Of a stretch of 64,000 nt of DNA, positions 1 to 10,068 are shown in pieces. Made by a program: the position numbers and the translations under genes. Numbering within the stretch: position 1 is the stretch's first letter; each line of letters begins with the position of its first letter. Source of the DNA: Pegoplata infirma (lineage: Eukaryota > Arthropoda > Insecta > Diptera > Anthomyiidae). The notes beneath the pieces are model-generated. The model had not been told where the DNA came from and searched no databases. It saw only the letters and a program-made list of their open reading frames with translations. The stretch is from assembly GCA_963921195.1 (NCBI GenBank), contig OY992536.1:2356001-2420000 (forward strand). The letters run 5' to 3'.

Positions 1-2520
1 TTTTTTTTAATTATTACTTATTTTACTTGATTTGCTTATTGACGACTAAAAATTTCATTGTGGGTGGATAAACCCTTCCGCTTTAAAATTGACTTCGAAA
101 AAATAAATTTGAGGCCGTTGGGGTCCTATCCTAAAAATTAAATGTTTTTTTTTTAATAATTGTGTTTATATATTGTTGGACTGTATATTTTATAACTGAA
201 TTTTTAGTTGGTTCGGTTTGAGTCCATATTAATTATTTCTGAGAAATAATAATTGTTGTACAATGAGAAAATCTGAAAAAAAAAATCAAGTGACAACACA
301 GGCTAAGTGGAGAAGTCGACAGCTTTCAGCTTTATTTTTAATTTTCACAAGCAAAGATTTTAGTTAAGATGCATATTTTAATGATACATATTCGCAAAAA
401 AATATTACTCCTATCTGTGACATATTTATCGTGTTCTAAAATATATAAAAAAAACAGCAAAATTCCGTTTTTTTTTACTCTTTTTCCCAATTTTCAAAAC
501 TATGGTTTATTTTGGTCTAAAACTCTATGTTCAAATCAGCCGTACCGCTAAGGGGCTAAAGTTTTTCGTACAAACCAACATTTTTTTCACGGCCGAAATA
601 TAACCCCCGCAGCGGCAAGGGTTAAAATTGTCCGATTCGGCTAAAAATTTAAATATAAAAGAGCGACAAAAAATCTACGAAACGCACAGTGGGATAAGTC
701 ACCAATCTAGCGTCCAAAAAATAAAAAATGAACTCTATCACAATAAAAACTGAACATAACACGATTAATCTTAGATATTGGCTGCATAAAAATCCATTAA
801 TAGTTCTAGGATTGGTACACTATTAAGAAAAATACAGGGCTTCAAACATTGAAAATAAAAAAAATGTGCAAACGCACCTTCTTGAAGCTGAAAATTTGTT
901 GTCACGTTATATTAGTAGTATTGCCGGTAGGTTTAACTTATTAATTTTTTTTGATGAAGGGAGGACCCAAGTTTGTAAAAAAAACCATTCATTGATGTTA
1001 CCTACCTCTGAGGGGTCATCCCGGCAGTTAAGTTGGATAAACCTCATTTTAGCACATACCTTTGAATATTCAAAGAGATTAGAAAAGTGCTCAGCAAATG
1101 TCACCCTCAAAACTAATTTTATTTTAAACTACAACTAACAAAGTACCCGCAAATAAAAAATTGGCTGCCCTAGTCTGCCCGTGCGGCTTACACAATTTTT
1201 TTTATAAAATATGCCGATGTCATGTTGCTGTAATTGTACATTATTTTTAAATATTTTGGTACTTTTAAATGATCCTACATATACATATGATGCTCCGTTG
1301 GAAAGGTATTTTTTGTTCCATTTTTTGACTTTTATTTCTGGTACTTTTTTGGTACCTTTTTGTACTTTTTTTTGGTACTTTGTACTTTTTTTGGTACTTT
1401 TGTACTTTTTTTGGTACTTTTGTATTTTTTTTTAAATAAATAAACACGAAAGAAAAATAAACATTGAAAGTTTATGACTGAAAATAATGATAGTTTCTAC
1501 TAGTGTAAATATTTTTTTTAGAGCTATAATAAACTATATAAGCCCTTCTCTGATTTAATTCAAAGAAAATTTTGTTGTAGTTAAAGTACCAGCGTATTTC
1601 CACCAGTAAACATTAAACAAATATATATACTCTCCTACGATTTTATTGCAAAGAGAACATTATTCTTGTCCATACCTTGAAATATTCTAATATCTACGCA
1701 ATCTGTTCGGCAATTAAAAAAATCAATAAACCAATTTTTTAAGATTGGTTGAAAAAATACATATTGTTTTGGTTTTACTTTTTAAGTTAATGTTAGGTTA
1801 TGAATTTGAATAAATTTGCATCATATACATTAATATTTCAAATAACGCCAACCCAGCGCCACCTATCGGGTCCATTCATAAATATATATTTTTTTTACTT
1901 CACATACATATAATCTGAACTGCTGTCCAATCGTACTTAATATAAGAGTTTGTTTAAAAGCTTAATACCAGCGCCATCTACCGGTAGCAAATGCAAATAA
2001 AAAGCATAAAAGCTTGAACCGTATCTATGGTGTAATTCTTAGTTGGATAGATCTCATAGTAACAATCGCACACACGATTTTATATATGACGATATGGCAT
2101 TGCTCTTTGGCACTCATTTGGGTAACCCTGTTGTGAAACAGGGCGGTTCAAGTTATAATTTTCTGAAAGCCTACATCCTCTACTATGTTTTCTCAGTTGA
2201 ACTTTTATTGATCAGACAAATAGTTTAGGAGATATAATTTTTTAAACACCCGAATGGTACTTTGGCCCACTGTGAAACGTCGGGAAAAATATGTAATTAA
2301 TTTGTTTTATTTACATCAACAACAATACTATTGTTACAATAGGCCCAAAAAGCTTAATAAAGGAAACCTTAAAACCAAAATAATTAACACTTGGCCAAAT
2401 AAAAACAACAAGATAAAAGTTTTAGACCAAAACCCTTAATTAGCCCGGCATTATCTGATCATCCTTAAATTTTAACCACATTATTTTGGCGTTTTTTTTA
2501 CAATCCGTGCATAGCATCTA
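1..2520. other. AT-rich DNA, no gene seen
   Basis: No coding exon, RNA gene or complete element recognised. 500-660 resembles an arm of the R8 repeat (see 27643 and 30600). 1340-1440 is a short run of GGTACTTTTTTT-like repeats related in motif to the 56-kb minisatellite. If AOX-A is complete, this stretch belongs to its intron 3. Confidence 0.5.
1856..1984 (-). promoter_or_regulatory. Pair of CTCF-like sites
   Basis: The minus strand reads CCGATAGGTGGCGC at 1869-1856 and CCGGTAGATGGCGC at 1984-1971. These match the CTCF core CCASYAGRKGGCRS at 12 and 13 of 14 positions, in the same orientation, 115 bases apart. Motif match only. Confidence 0.4.
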
Positions 2521-3122
2521 ACAAGGGAAGTCTCCCTAGTGTCACCCGCGGATCTTTATGGAGTTGGTTTTATTTTGTAGATCAGAAAAAATAAAGGAAC
2601 ACGTATTTTTTTTTAGCGGCCCAAATTCATATTTAGGGGGTAAAAAGGAGGGGGGAAGACAAGTCCATTTTTCAGTTTTTTTCGTTTATCTCCTATATTA
2701 TGTAAAGAAACCCAGTCATGTTACAGACCAAATGAAAGGTCTTTGGAAAACCTATCTACGTGTGCTAAGAACGTGTCCAAACATGCACAACTTTTCGTCA
2801 TATTGAGTAAAATACCAAAATTTTTGGACACTTTTGTTAATAAGTCGAAAAATATTAACTTCTGTGGCCCGATGTTAGCACCACAAGATAGGTATTTTAA
2901 ATACCTTTAATCTGATACCACACATGCCTATATTAATTTTGTTTAAGTAGGCGTAAAACGTAAAAAACTGAAAAAGGTCAATTTCCCCCCATACAAATCG
3001 ACCCCCCCTAAAAATGAGTTTGGGCCGCTAAAAAAAAATACGTGTCGAATTAATTTTCGTTCTTAACAACATATCCAAATTTCATGAAGATCGGAGGGTG
3101 ACACCAGGGAGACTTCCCTTGT
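2521..3122. mobile_element. MITE, 602 bp, with 27-bp terminal inverted repeats
   Basis: Starts ACAAGGGAAGTCTCCCT and ends with its reverse complement AGGGAGACTTCCCTTGT; the repeats extend through GTGTCACCC. The interior is noncoding. A partial relative lies at 59635-60040. No clear target duplication, so the superfamily is unassigned. Confidence 0.75.
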
Positions 3123-3267
3123 AAGTGAAAATCTCGAAAAAACATTTTTCGCTCCGCTCTAATGTCGATGCAATAAATATTAGTAGTATTTGCTTATCAC
3201 AAACCTCCAAAAAAAATTTTATAAATAAAAAAAAAAAAAATACGCAAATTGCAATATCTTATAAAAA

Positions 3268-3410
3268 TATTTGCATACCCTTCAACCACAGTATGGGGTC
3301 ATACTCACTTTGTCATTCCGTGTGTAACGCATCGAAATATCGATTGAAGACATAAAGTATATATTTTATTGATCAGTGATCGATTCTAAGACTTTTCTAG
3401 CAATGTCGTA
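3268..3410 (+). repeat. Fragment of R1 dispersed repeat
   Basis: Carries the family signature TTTGTCATTCCGTGTG, then CATCGAAATATCG and CAGTGATCGATTCTAAG. This family recurs throughout the window (5916, 8775, 30420, 35640, 40258, 52565, 52719, 60776). 3411-4012 holds nothing recognisable. Confidence 0.65.
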
Positions 3411-4012
3411 GATGAAAAATAGTTTTAATGTTGATCAAATTGTAATTTGGTAACATTTATCGCGAAATGAGAAAGAAAGTGTCCTCAACACTTTCCGCCG
3501 TCCCCCCACTCCAAGAAATGCCCCTAGACAAATTCTGATTTTCATTTTGTAGGGTATAAAGAATTCTGCACAGTTTTTTATCGTAGTGATCTCAATTTTT
3601 TTTCTCTTTGAAGAAATGCATAAAAGAAATGTAACAATCGACTTAAAAACTTCTCACAATAAGTCCTTTGCAATAACAAATACTTGGTACCACCAAGTTT
3701 GTTATATCAGTACTTCACTGTAATTATATTTAACTGTTTCAATAATATAAAAACTTGATCTTTGAAATTAACTAAAATTAGAGCCGGATTTTTAATCTGC
3801 ACTTAAATCATTGTTACGCTGCCTAATTTTATAATTTGAAAAAGCTAATAACTGATGTTTGTGTTTCTAAACACCATCTAAACAATCTCGTTTGAAAAGG
3901 TCTCAATGCTGTAAAAATTTTTCTCTTACGTTTAAGTAAAAACTTAAGTGCTGACCGTTAAATTCGACTTGAAATTATTAAGTAATAAATTTTTTGTTTA
4001 AATTTTACTTAC

Positions 4013-4753
4013 ATTTCTAACTGGAACATTGGCAATTAAATTAAAGTGTTGCCATAATTGTTGACAATATTCAAAGCCTGATTGCTTTGAAGCTACTCTG
4101 AAAATATCCATTGCTTCAGTAAGACTTAAATTTGCTCCCAATATTAGTTTATCATTTGATAATTTATGTTTCTTTAATTCGCCAACGTCTTTGAGATCAA
4201 TAAAATGTTTAATATTTTCAGATCTTCTATAAACACCATGGGCAGTGTTGCCAGCTACCAACATATACTCATCGTTTGAATTGATTTTTGATAGAACATC
4301 AAAAAGTTCTGTAAGATTTTTAGGCCAATGCCATTCACTGCCATCATCATAGGCAAGTGACTGCAGAGGCTTATGACATGAACCCGCACAAATTTGACCT
4401 GTTTTAGGGCATTTTTTGGTAAAAAGATCTTCAATATCTTGACATTCTTCTGGAACTTGTATAGTACTGTCGACAGCAAATGATTTCATCGCATCCAAAA
4501 TTGGTCTGTAACCAGTGCAACGACAAATGTTGCCACCAAAAGAGTTCTCCACTTCATCCATTTGTACTTTTCCATCTTTGGATTCCAGTAATGCGTACAT
4601 GTTCATAATGAAACCGGAAGTACAGAATCCACATTGAGAGCCATTCATTTTGGCCATACGCTTTTGTATGGGATGATAGCCATCAAGTTTATTGCCAATA
4701 CCTTCGTTGGTTATAATTTCCCAATCAGTACAAGTATTCAATAAAGTAAGACA
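4013..4753 (-). CDS. AOX: AOX-A exon 3, second 2Fe-2S and start of FAD domain
   Basis: Acceptor AACAACAG|TGT, donor AAT|GTAAGT, 741 nt with no indel relative to AOX-B. Cys112/115/148/150 are present but the residue after CGFCT is Ser, not Pro. The stretch 4261-4560 is about 97% identical to AOX-B, while both flanks are about 87%. Confidence 0.92.
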
Positions 4754-7434
4754 CTGTTGTTTTTATAAAGATTAATAGAATTACATTAATTTGCAGCTAG
4801 ATCAGACCGTCGAAAATTTAATAATCCGTTAGTTTTTTCAGTTCAATAATTTTAAACCAACGAATTAATTCATGTTTGATTTAGTTCTTTGCATTCAATT
4901 TAAATTGATTTTTAAATAAATTATTATTTGACCTTATTTACATTGAACTAATTTAAGAAATTAATAAGGTTTTAATAAAAATGAATAAATTAATATTTTT
5001 TCTTAAAAGGTCTGAATTGGAGTTTGTTTTCTTTATAGGTATAAGCAACAATTACACCGCCACAAAAAAATAAAAAATGGTTTCGACCCAGAAACTATTC
5101 ACAAGAATCCTTATGTATTTGCACCTGCTGAGTTCTATTTCGCCACCAGAATTGAATTCTATTGTTGGGTTTTCCTGTAATTTACAAGGAAAGTTCGCAA
5201 AGTGAACCTAACTAATATGTAAATTTGACCGAACTCAAAATTTTATTTCTGTATGTTAAGTTCGAGTTTGATTTATTATGTATGTTAAGTTCGAGTTTGA
5301 TTTATTATGAAAAAATTAAGGGGTTTTTTAATAATATCCGTCGAAAATTGTAGAAGTTACATGTTTTTGAAGAAAAATGCATTAATTCAGTTTTATTTCA
5401 TTATACGAATGTTTTTGTATAAAACTGAATTGATTTATTTTTTTCCAATGCATGTAACTCATAAAATTTTTGACAGATTTTATTAAAAAACCTCTTATTT
5501 CCTTCGCAATAAATCAGATTTGATCCTTACGTACAGAAATAAAATTGAATCTCACATTTAGCGGGTCGAAAAGGAGGGTGAAAAGGGGATTTTTTCGTTT
5601 TTTGAGGATTTTACCCATTTTTTCAAAAGACACTATATGAACATTTAATACAGGTCGAAAGGTTTTTTGAAGGTCTATCCAATGGTGTATCGGTCGTTTC
5701 CAAACTCGGATTCGTTAATTTCGTTATTGTCAAAAATGTATAATCGTTGGGGTAGTTTATATGGAGATGTATATACGTACGACCGCCAAAATCAAATATA
5801 ATAATCTCTATCAATATCAAATCAGACCCGAATTTTTTCATTTGGCGAAATTCCTGCTAGTTTTGCTTTTAAACCGATTTTTCCGAAAGTCCTTATTTTT
5901 TTATAAAGTGGCAAACCTTTTTTATACCCTCCACTCTAGTGATAGAGGGTATATATAAGTTTGTCATTCCGTGTATTTAGTATTTATTCCGTCAATCTGT
6001 CCGTCTGTAGAAAACACGCTAACTTTTGAAAGACTTTACAGAGACTTCTGAAGTTTGGCATATATGTTGGGCATTTACCTGGTCAGGTTAGTATTGCACT
6101 CCAGAAAAATCGGTTCAGTGGTTCAAAATTTATGAGCAAAAGACTGACTTTCGGCAAGGGTTTTTCGTGAATTTACGAATTAAAAAACACGCTAACTTTC
6201 GAAAGGCAAATCTGAGGATGCTGACGCTTGGCATATCTAACGTTCCCCTGGCCTAGTTCGAATTGAATTCCAGCCATATCGGGTCAGTGGTTCAAAAGTT
6301 ATAAGCAAAACCGTGAATTTCAGATTAGTTTCACCTTAAATTCACGTGTTGAAAAGCCGTTAAACATGTTTTAAAAACATTGGTAATTCACAAAAATATT
6401 TTGCAACGTATTTTTGTCACCCAAGTGAATTTCAGATTAGTTTCGCCTTAAATTCACGTGTTGAAAAGCCGTTAAACATGTTTTAAAAACATTGGTAATT
6501 CACAAAAATATTTTGCAACGTATTTTTGTCACCCAAAAATATTTTACACTAAAAAAAATACACTCGAAAAAAGTTTTACAAAAAAAAAAATTAGTAAATT
6601 ATTTTATTTTTTTTAAATTACTAAAAAAAAGTTTTTTTACACAAAATAAAATATTTGTAATCAAAAATGTTAATTTTTTCACGTTAGAAAATTTAAAATG
6701 GGCATTGTGGAGGGTATTCATAGATTCGGCTAACAATAAGTCGAATTTAACTTTTCTACTTGTTAAATTTGAGAGTGGGCAGCTAAAAAAATAACAAGTA
6801 ACTCTTATTTTTTCCCCCTCATTACCATATTTAACTTTCAGGACAATCGGTGAGTGCCCTGTGAAAGACCTTCCTTTTTAGTCCAATTTACAGAGAAAAA
6901 TAAATTACCTTCCTTGTTAGTCTAATTTACAGAAAAATCCGGTAGGTTCACATTGCGGACTTTTCTGGTAAATTACAGGAAAACCAAACGATAGAATTCA
7001 ATACTGATTACGGAGTCGAATTCAGAAGCTCAAAATATATAAGGATTAGTGGGTCTAGCTTCTGGATCTGAACCTTTTCTATTTTTATGGGCCTGTGTAT
7101 TTTTTTCTGTTTTTAAAGTGCAGAAAACCATCATGAAAACATTAATTTTTTTTTACCGAATTAGCCGCCCATGTTTTCAGTTCCCCCGTTTTTGGATGTT
7201 TGCCTTTAACAGCTACCACACAAGCTCCACAACCACCCTCCAAGCACATAAACTTAGTAGCCGTCAATTGGGCATGTTCTCTAATGAAAGTATTCAAGGT
7301 TATATCAGCCGGTAAACTCGATAGATTAACTAAAATGTTTAAGTGAGTAAGTTACTATAGTAGAAGAATGTGAAAAATCGCTTTATGCTCTTACCCGTAT
7401 ATGGTATGCCATTTATTTTAAGACTGGTTGTCAT
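4013..7434 (-). CDS. AOX: Aldehyde oxidase AOX-A, exons 1-3 only (runs off or is truncated)
   Basis: Tandem paralogue of AOX-B. Exons 7395-7434, 7157-7329 and 4013-4753 have the same lengths and phases as in AOX-B and encode 318 residues without stop or frameshift. All eight iron-sulphur cysteines are present. By hand count, exon 3 differs from AOX-B at 20 of 247 residues and 66 of 741 bases. The invariant QCGFCTPG motif reads QCGFCTSG here (Pro117 to Ser). Intron 2 is 2403 bp, against 480 bp in AOX-B, because of repeats. Exon 3 ends with a good donor (AAT|GTAAGT), but no exon 4-8 homology appears in the remaining 4012 bases to the left. AOX-B intron 3 is 3.8 kb, so the rest may simply lie outside the window. 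Alternatively the gene is a 5' fragment. Confidence 0.88.
5573..5915 (+). repeat. R3 repeat, copy 1
   Basis: About 340 bp matching 8440-8785 closely, including ATCCAATGGTGTATCGG and TTGGCGAAATTCCTGCTAG. In both places it leads directly into an R1 repeat at TTTTATACCCTCCA, so R3 and R1 may be parts of one longer element. Confidence 0.65.
5916..6790 (+). repeat. R1 dispersed repeat in AOX-A intron 2
   Basis: Opens with TATACCCTCCACTCTAG and GATAGAGGGTATATATA, contains TTTGTCATTCCGTG and GTCTGTAG, and closes with GGAGGGTATT followed by an imperfect ATTCGG...CGAAT palindrome and CTACTTGTTAAA. Interrupted by the 112-bp duplication at 6313-6536. No open reading frame. Class uncertain. Confidence 0.6.
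6313..6536. repeat. Tandem duplication, two copies of 112 bp
   Basis: The unit starts GTGAATTTCAGATTAG at 6313 and again at 6425, with only one or two differences, so the duplication is recent. Confidence 0.85.
7157..7329 (-). CDS. AOX: AOX-A exon 2, first 2Fe-2S domain
   Basis: Acceptor ATTTTAG|TT, donor TCG|GTAAAA, 173 nt as in AOX-B. Encodes VNLSSLPADITLNTF through CLEGGCGAC to AANS. About 88% identical to AOX-B exon 2 at the DNA level by hand count. Confidence 0.9.
7395..7434 (-). CDS. AOX: AOX-A exon 1
   Basis: Start codon 7434-7432; encodes MTTSLKINGIPYT plus one base. Donor G|GTAAGA. Same 40-nt length as AOX-B exon 1, with one residue different (Leu for Phe at position 5). Confidence 0.88.
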
Positions 7435-7704
7435 TTTAAATTTGGAGTTTTAAATTTGGAGGAATAGTGAATTGTAAGTTAATATTATTTTTTATTATTT
7501 ATTTAAATGCCTCCGAAAATTAAAAAAAAATTAAGGATATGGAAAGCTTAATCAACTTGTTGAACTTTACTGTGTGTTTGTAGTTTTTATTTTTTTGTAT
7601 TCCTTATATTTAAATTAAGATCTTTCTAGCGGTGATAAATTTTTTTTATTAATCATCGATATTCATTTATAATAATCGTAAATATTTTATTATTTTCGCG
7701 AAAT

Positions 7705-7745
7705 ATTTGAGACCTGCTGCAGCAGCGTTTGTTGCGAAACTGAAG
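7705..7745 (-). promoter_or_regulatory. AOX-A core promoter: initiator plus DPE-like
   Basis: TTCAGTTTC on the minus strand with the initiator A at 7741, 307 bases before the start codon. At +28 (7714-7709) it reads GGTCTC, one mismatch to the downstream element that is perfect in AOX-B. The segment 7709-7800 aligns with AOX-B 27410-27505. Confidence 0.55.
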
Positions 7746-7800
7746 AAATTGCTAATCTAAGTAGTACCAGTTAAACAGTTTTAATTTTTAACTAGTTTAA

Positions 7801-8092
7801 ATAAAACAAGTACGAAAATTATAGTTAATCTAGACCGACCATATAACATCCTATGTAAAAAAAATATTTGGTCCCCAGTCCAAAAAATAATTTCTCCCCA
7901 GTCCAAAAATGAAGATTAGATCTTTAGTTACTGTAGAATATACAATTAAATCAAGAAAAATTAAAAAAAACTTCTCCATTGTCTAGTTAATCTTTTTTTT
8001 TTGGGAGTTCTTAAAGTGGGCATAACGAATATTCCAGGTAGAAAAAACATCGGTACAAACTGATTATACCCTGTAACAAGAAGTAATGTAGG
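7801..8092 (-). mobile_element. Internally deleted R2-type repeat in the AOX-A upstream region
   Basis: Both ends match the long copy at 24529-25350 in reverse: it starts AAAACAAGTA, then GACCGACCATAT, and ends TATACCCTGTA...TGTAGGGTA. It splits sequence that is contiguous upstream of AOX-B (27410-27590), leaving the distal part at 8095-8172. It lies about 60 bases upstream of the predicted AOX-A start site. Confidence 0.6.
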
Positions 8093-8254
8093 GTAGAATT
8101 AGATTTGTTCTTTTGTTTTTTATTATTTTTATTAAAAAAAAACAATTTTAAGCTTGTTTGGCAATAAAAAATGAAATCATGAAGAATGCATTTAATTACC
8201 AATTCTTAAATCTTTTTGACAATAAACACTTTAAAGCCCCTATAATCAAATTTA

Positions 8255-8325
8255 TGCATTTGTTGCAAAACTAAAAAAAACTGCTAGTCTAATTGTAAGT
8301 AAAACAGTTTTAACTTACAAGAAAG
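8255..8325 (-). promoter_or_regulatory. Decayed extra copy of the AOX promoter
   Basis: Aligns with both AOX promoters (GCAACAAATGC against GCAACAAACGC, followed by the AAAACAGTTTTAA block), but the initiator is TTAGT instead of TCAGT and the downstream element is lost. Probably a relic of another duplication; no coding exon follows it. Confidence 0.45.
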
Positions 8326-8439
8326 GTCTTTCACAGGGCACCCACCCCTTGTCCTGATCCTTGCACATAGGAAAAAGGGACCACAATATGAGTTACCTGT
8401 TTTTTTATAGCTGCCCAATCCAACATTTAGGAGGTCAAA

Positions 8440-8864
8440 GGGGAGGGCGAAAACTGGATTTTTTTCGTTTTTTGAAGATTTTTCACATTTCTTCAAAAGA
8501 AACTATATGAACAGGTTTTTTGAAGATCTATCCAATGGTGCATCGGCCGTGTCTAAATTCGGCTTAGTTAAGTTCGTTATTGTCAAACATATATAATCAT
8601 TGGGGTAGTTTATATGGTGATGTATATACATTCACCCGCCAAAATCAAATATAGTAATCTCTATCAAAATTAAGCGGACCCGTAATTTTTCGTTTGGCGA
8701 AATTCCTGCTAGTTCGGCTTTTATACGGATTTTTCCGAAAGCCCTTATTTTTTCATAAGGTGGCAACCCTTTTTTATACCCTCCAACTACAGTATGGGGG
8801 TATACTCACTTTGTCATTCCGTGTGTAACGCATCGAAATATCGGTCGGGGACCCCATAAAGTAT
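8440..8864 (+). repeat. R3 repeat copy 2 followed by the left part of an R1 repeat
   Basis: R3 (8440-8785) runs into R1 (TATACCCTCCAACTACAG, TTTGTCATTCCGTGTG). R1 is cut at 8872 by the hAT-like insertion and resumes at 14489 with CAGTGATCGATTCTAAGGC, as in the uninterrupted copy at 3268. Confidence 0.7.
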
Positions 8865-9104
8865 ATATTGACTAAGGCTGTCAATCCCGAAATCCCGAAT
8901 CCCGAAATCCCGTGATTTTTATCATAAAATGAATACCGAATCCCGGGATTTTTAAGCTCAAATCCCGGGATTTTTTAAATATTAAAAATGTATGAGAATT
9001 TATTTTTAAAAATACAACTTTGTTAAATTATTGTTACATTTACATCAACCAATTAAAACTTAAACTTTTTTTGAATTTTCAACGTAGCTGGCCACGAATT
9101 TTGC

Positions 9105-9180
9105 TAAGCTGAGAATTCTACCCAGGCTTGCTGAATAATAGTCCAACGCACTAACCATTAAGCCACAGTCAAGAAGCCCT
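9105..9180 (-). other. tRNA-like sequence, left subterminal
   Basis: The minus strand reads GGCTTAATGGTTAGTGCG (A-box-like), an anticodon-like CTATTATT, then GGGTAGAATTCTC (B-box-like). The stems do not pair well, so this is a tRNA-derived relic, not a gene. Confidence 0.4.
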
Positions 9181-9540
9181 TTGACCAAAGCTTGCAGGTT
9201 TTGGCGAAAATTTTCTAAAAAAACAAAACTTTGAACGAAGGGCGCCCCGGGTAAATTTAATCCGATTGGCCTCAAATGTGTACCACATAAGTTTTAGGTC
9301 TTGTAATATACAATCCCGATTTTATTTTAGTGTTTTCGGGACTTTAGAGAAAATAAGAAAATATAATTTTCTTAAAGTGCAAATATAAAACATCAAGTTA
9401 TATATTTTACATTTTTTTTTATACAAATACATTTTTAGTTTTTTTCTTTTTTTATGACAGTAAGAAAAATTTCTTTTACTGACATAATTTTTTTGAGTGT
9501 ATATTTTTTGTTTCTATCTTTAATAATACTCGTTAAAAAC

Positions 9541-10060
9541 CATGGTTGGTTACCGTTACCCTTATTATACCGTTACCGATTCAAAACCCTTTCAAATCGA
9601 ATACCGTTACCGTTACCGATATCGCTAAAAATATTTTTAAAATACCGTTACCCTTACCGTTACCGTTATAATTATTAGAAGTTACCGGTATTGTACCGGT
9701 ATTCAAAATTTTACCTGTTTTAAGGGATTTTAACGAACAAAAAAATAAAATCAAATTGCTAACATAATTTTAAATTTATAATTTGCAAATTATCATAAAA
9801 TAAATGACAAAAATAATAATCCTATCAAATCTATACTGGTTTTTGGGTCTATAAAATATTTTTAGCTTTCAGTTCTATCTTTTTTCAAATTTTTAACTAA
9901 ATTAATAATACCGGTACGTACCGGTTTGGTTGGTTCGGTACCGGTACATACCGTTACCGAAACGATTTGAAAACACTTACCGTTACCTTTACCGAAATAA
10001 ATAAAAATTAGATACCGTTACCGTTACCCTTACCGTTATTCGTTTCGGTAACCAACCTTG
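9541..10060. mobile_element. Nested hAT-like MITE, 520 bp
   Basis: Terminal repeats CATGGTTGGTTACCG and CGGTAACCAACCTTG are flanked by an exact 8-bp duplication ttaaaaac (9533-9540, 10061-10068), which fits nTnnnnAn. The interior is rich in TACCGTTACCG subterminal repeats on both sides and has no coding capacity. Confidence 0.9.
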
Positions 10061-10068
10061 TTAAAAAC

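Larger units (their letters stand above)
4754..7156. other. AOX-A intron 2, expanded by repeats
   Basis: 2403 bp, against 480 bp in AOX-B. Matching inverted arms at about 5076-5215 and 6935-7045 (TTTTCCTGTAATTTAC near each) suggest a foldback element, with R3 and R1 repeats inside. Related arms occur at 33140 and 34080. A 28-29-bp tandem duplication lies at about 5250-5308. Confidence 0.6.

Noticed and set aside
7049..7315. Plus-strand 88-codon ORF and the similar one at 26816-27106
   Set aside because: Antisense readings of AOX exon 2 in both genes.
9105..9180. Functional tRNA gene
   Set aside because: Box-like motifs are present but acceptor and anticodon stems do not pair; kept only as a tRNA-like relic.
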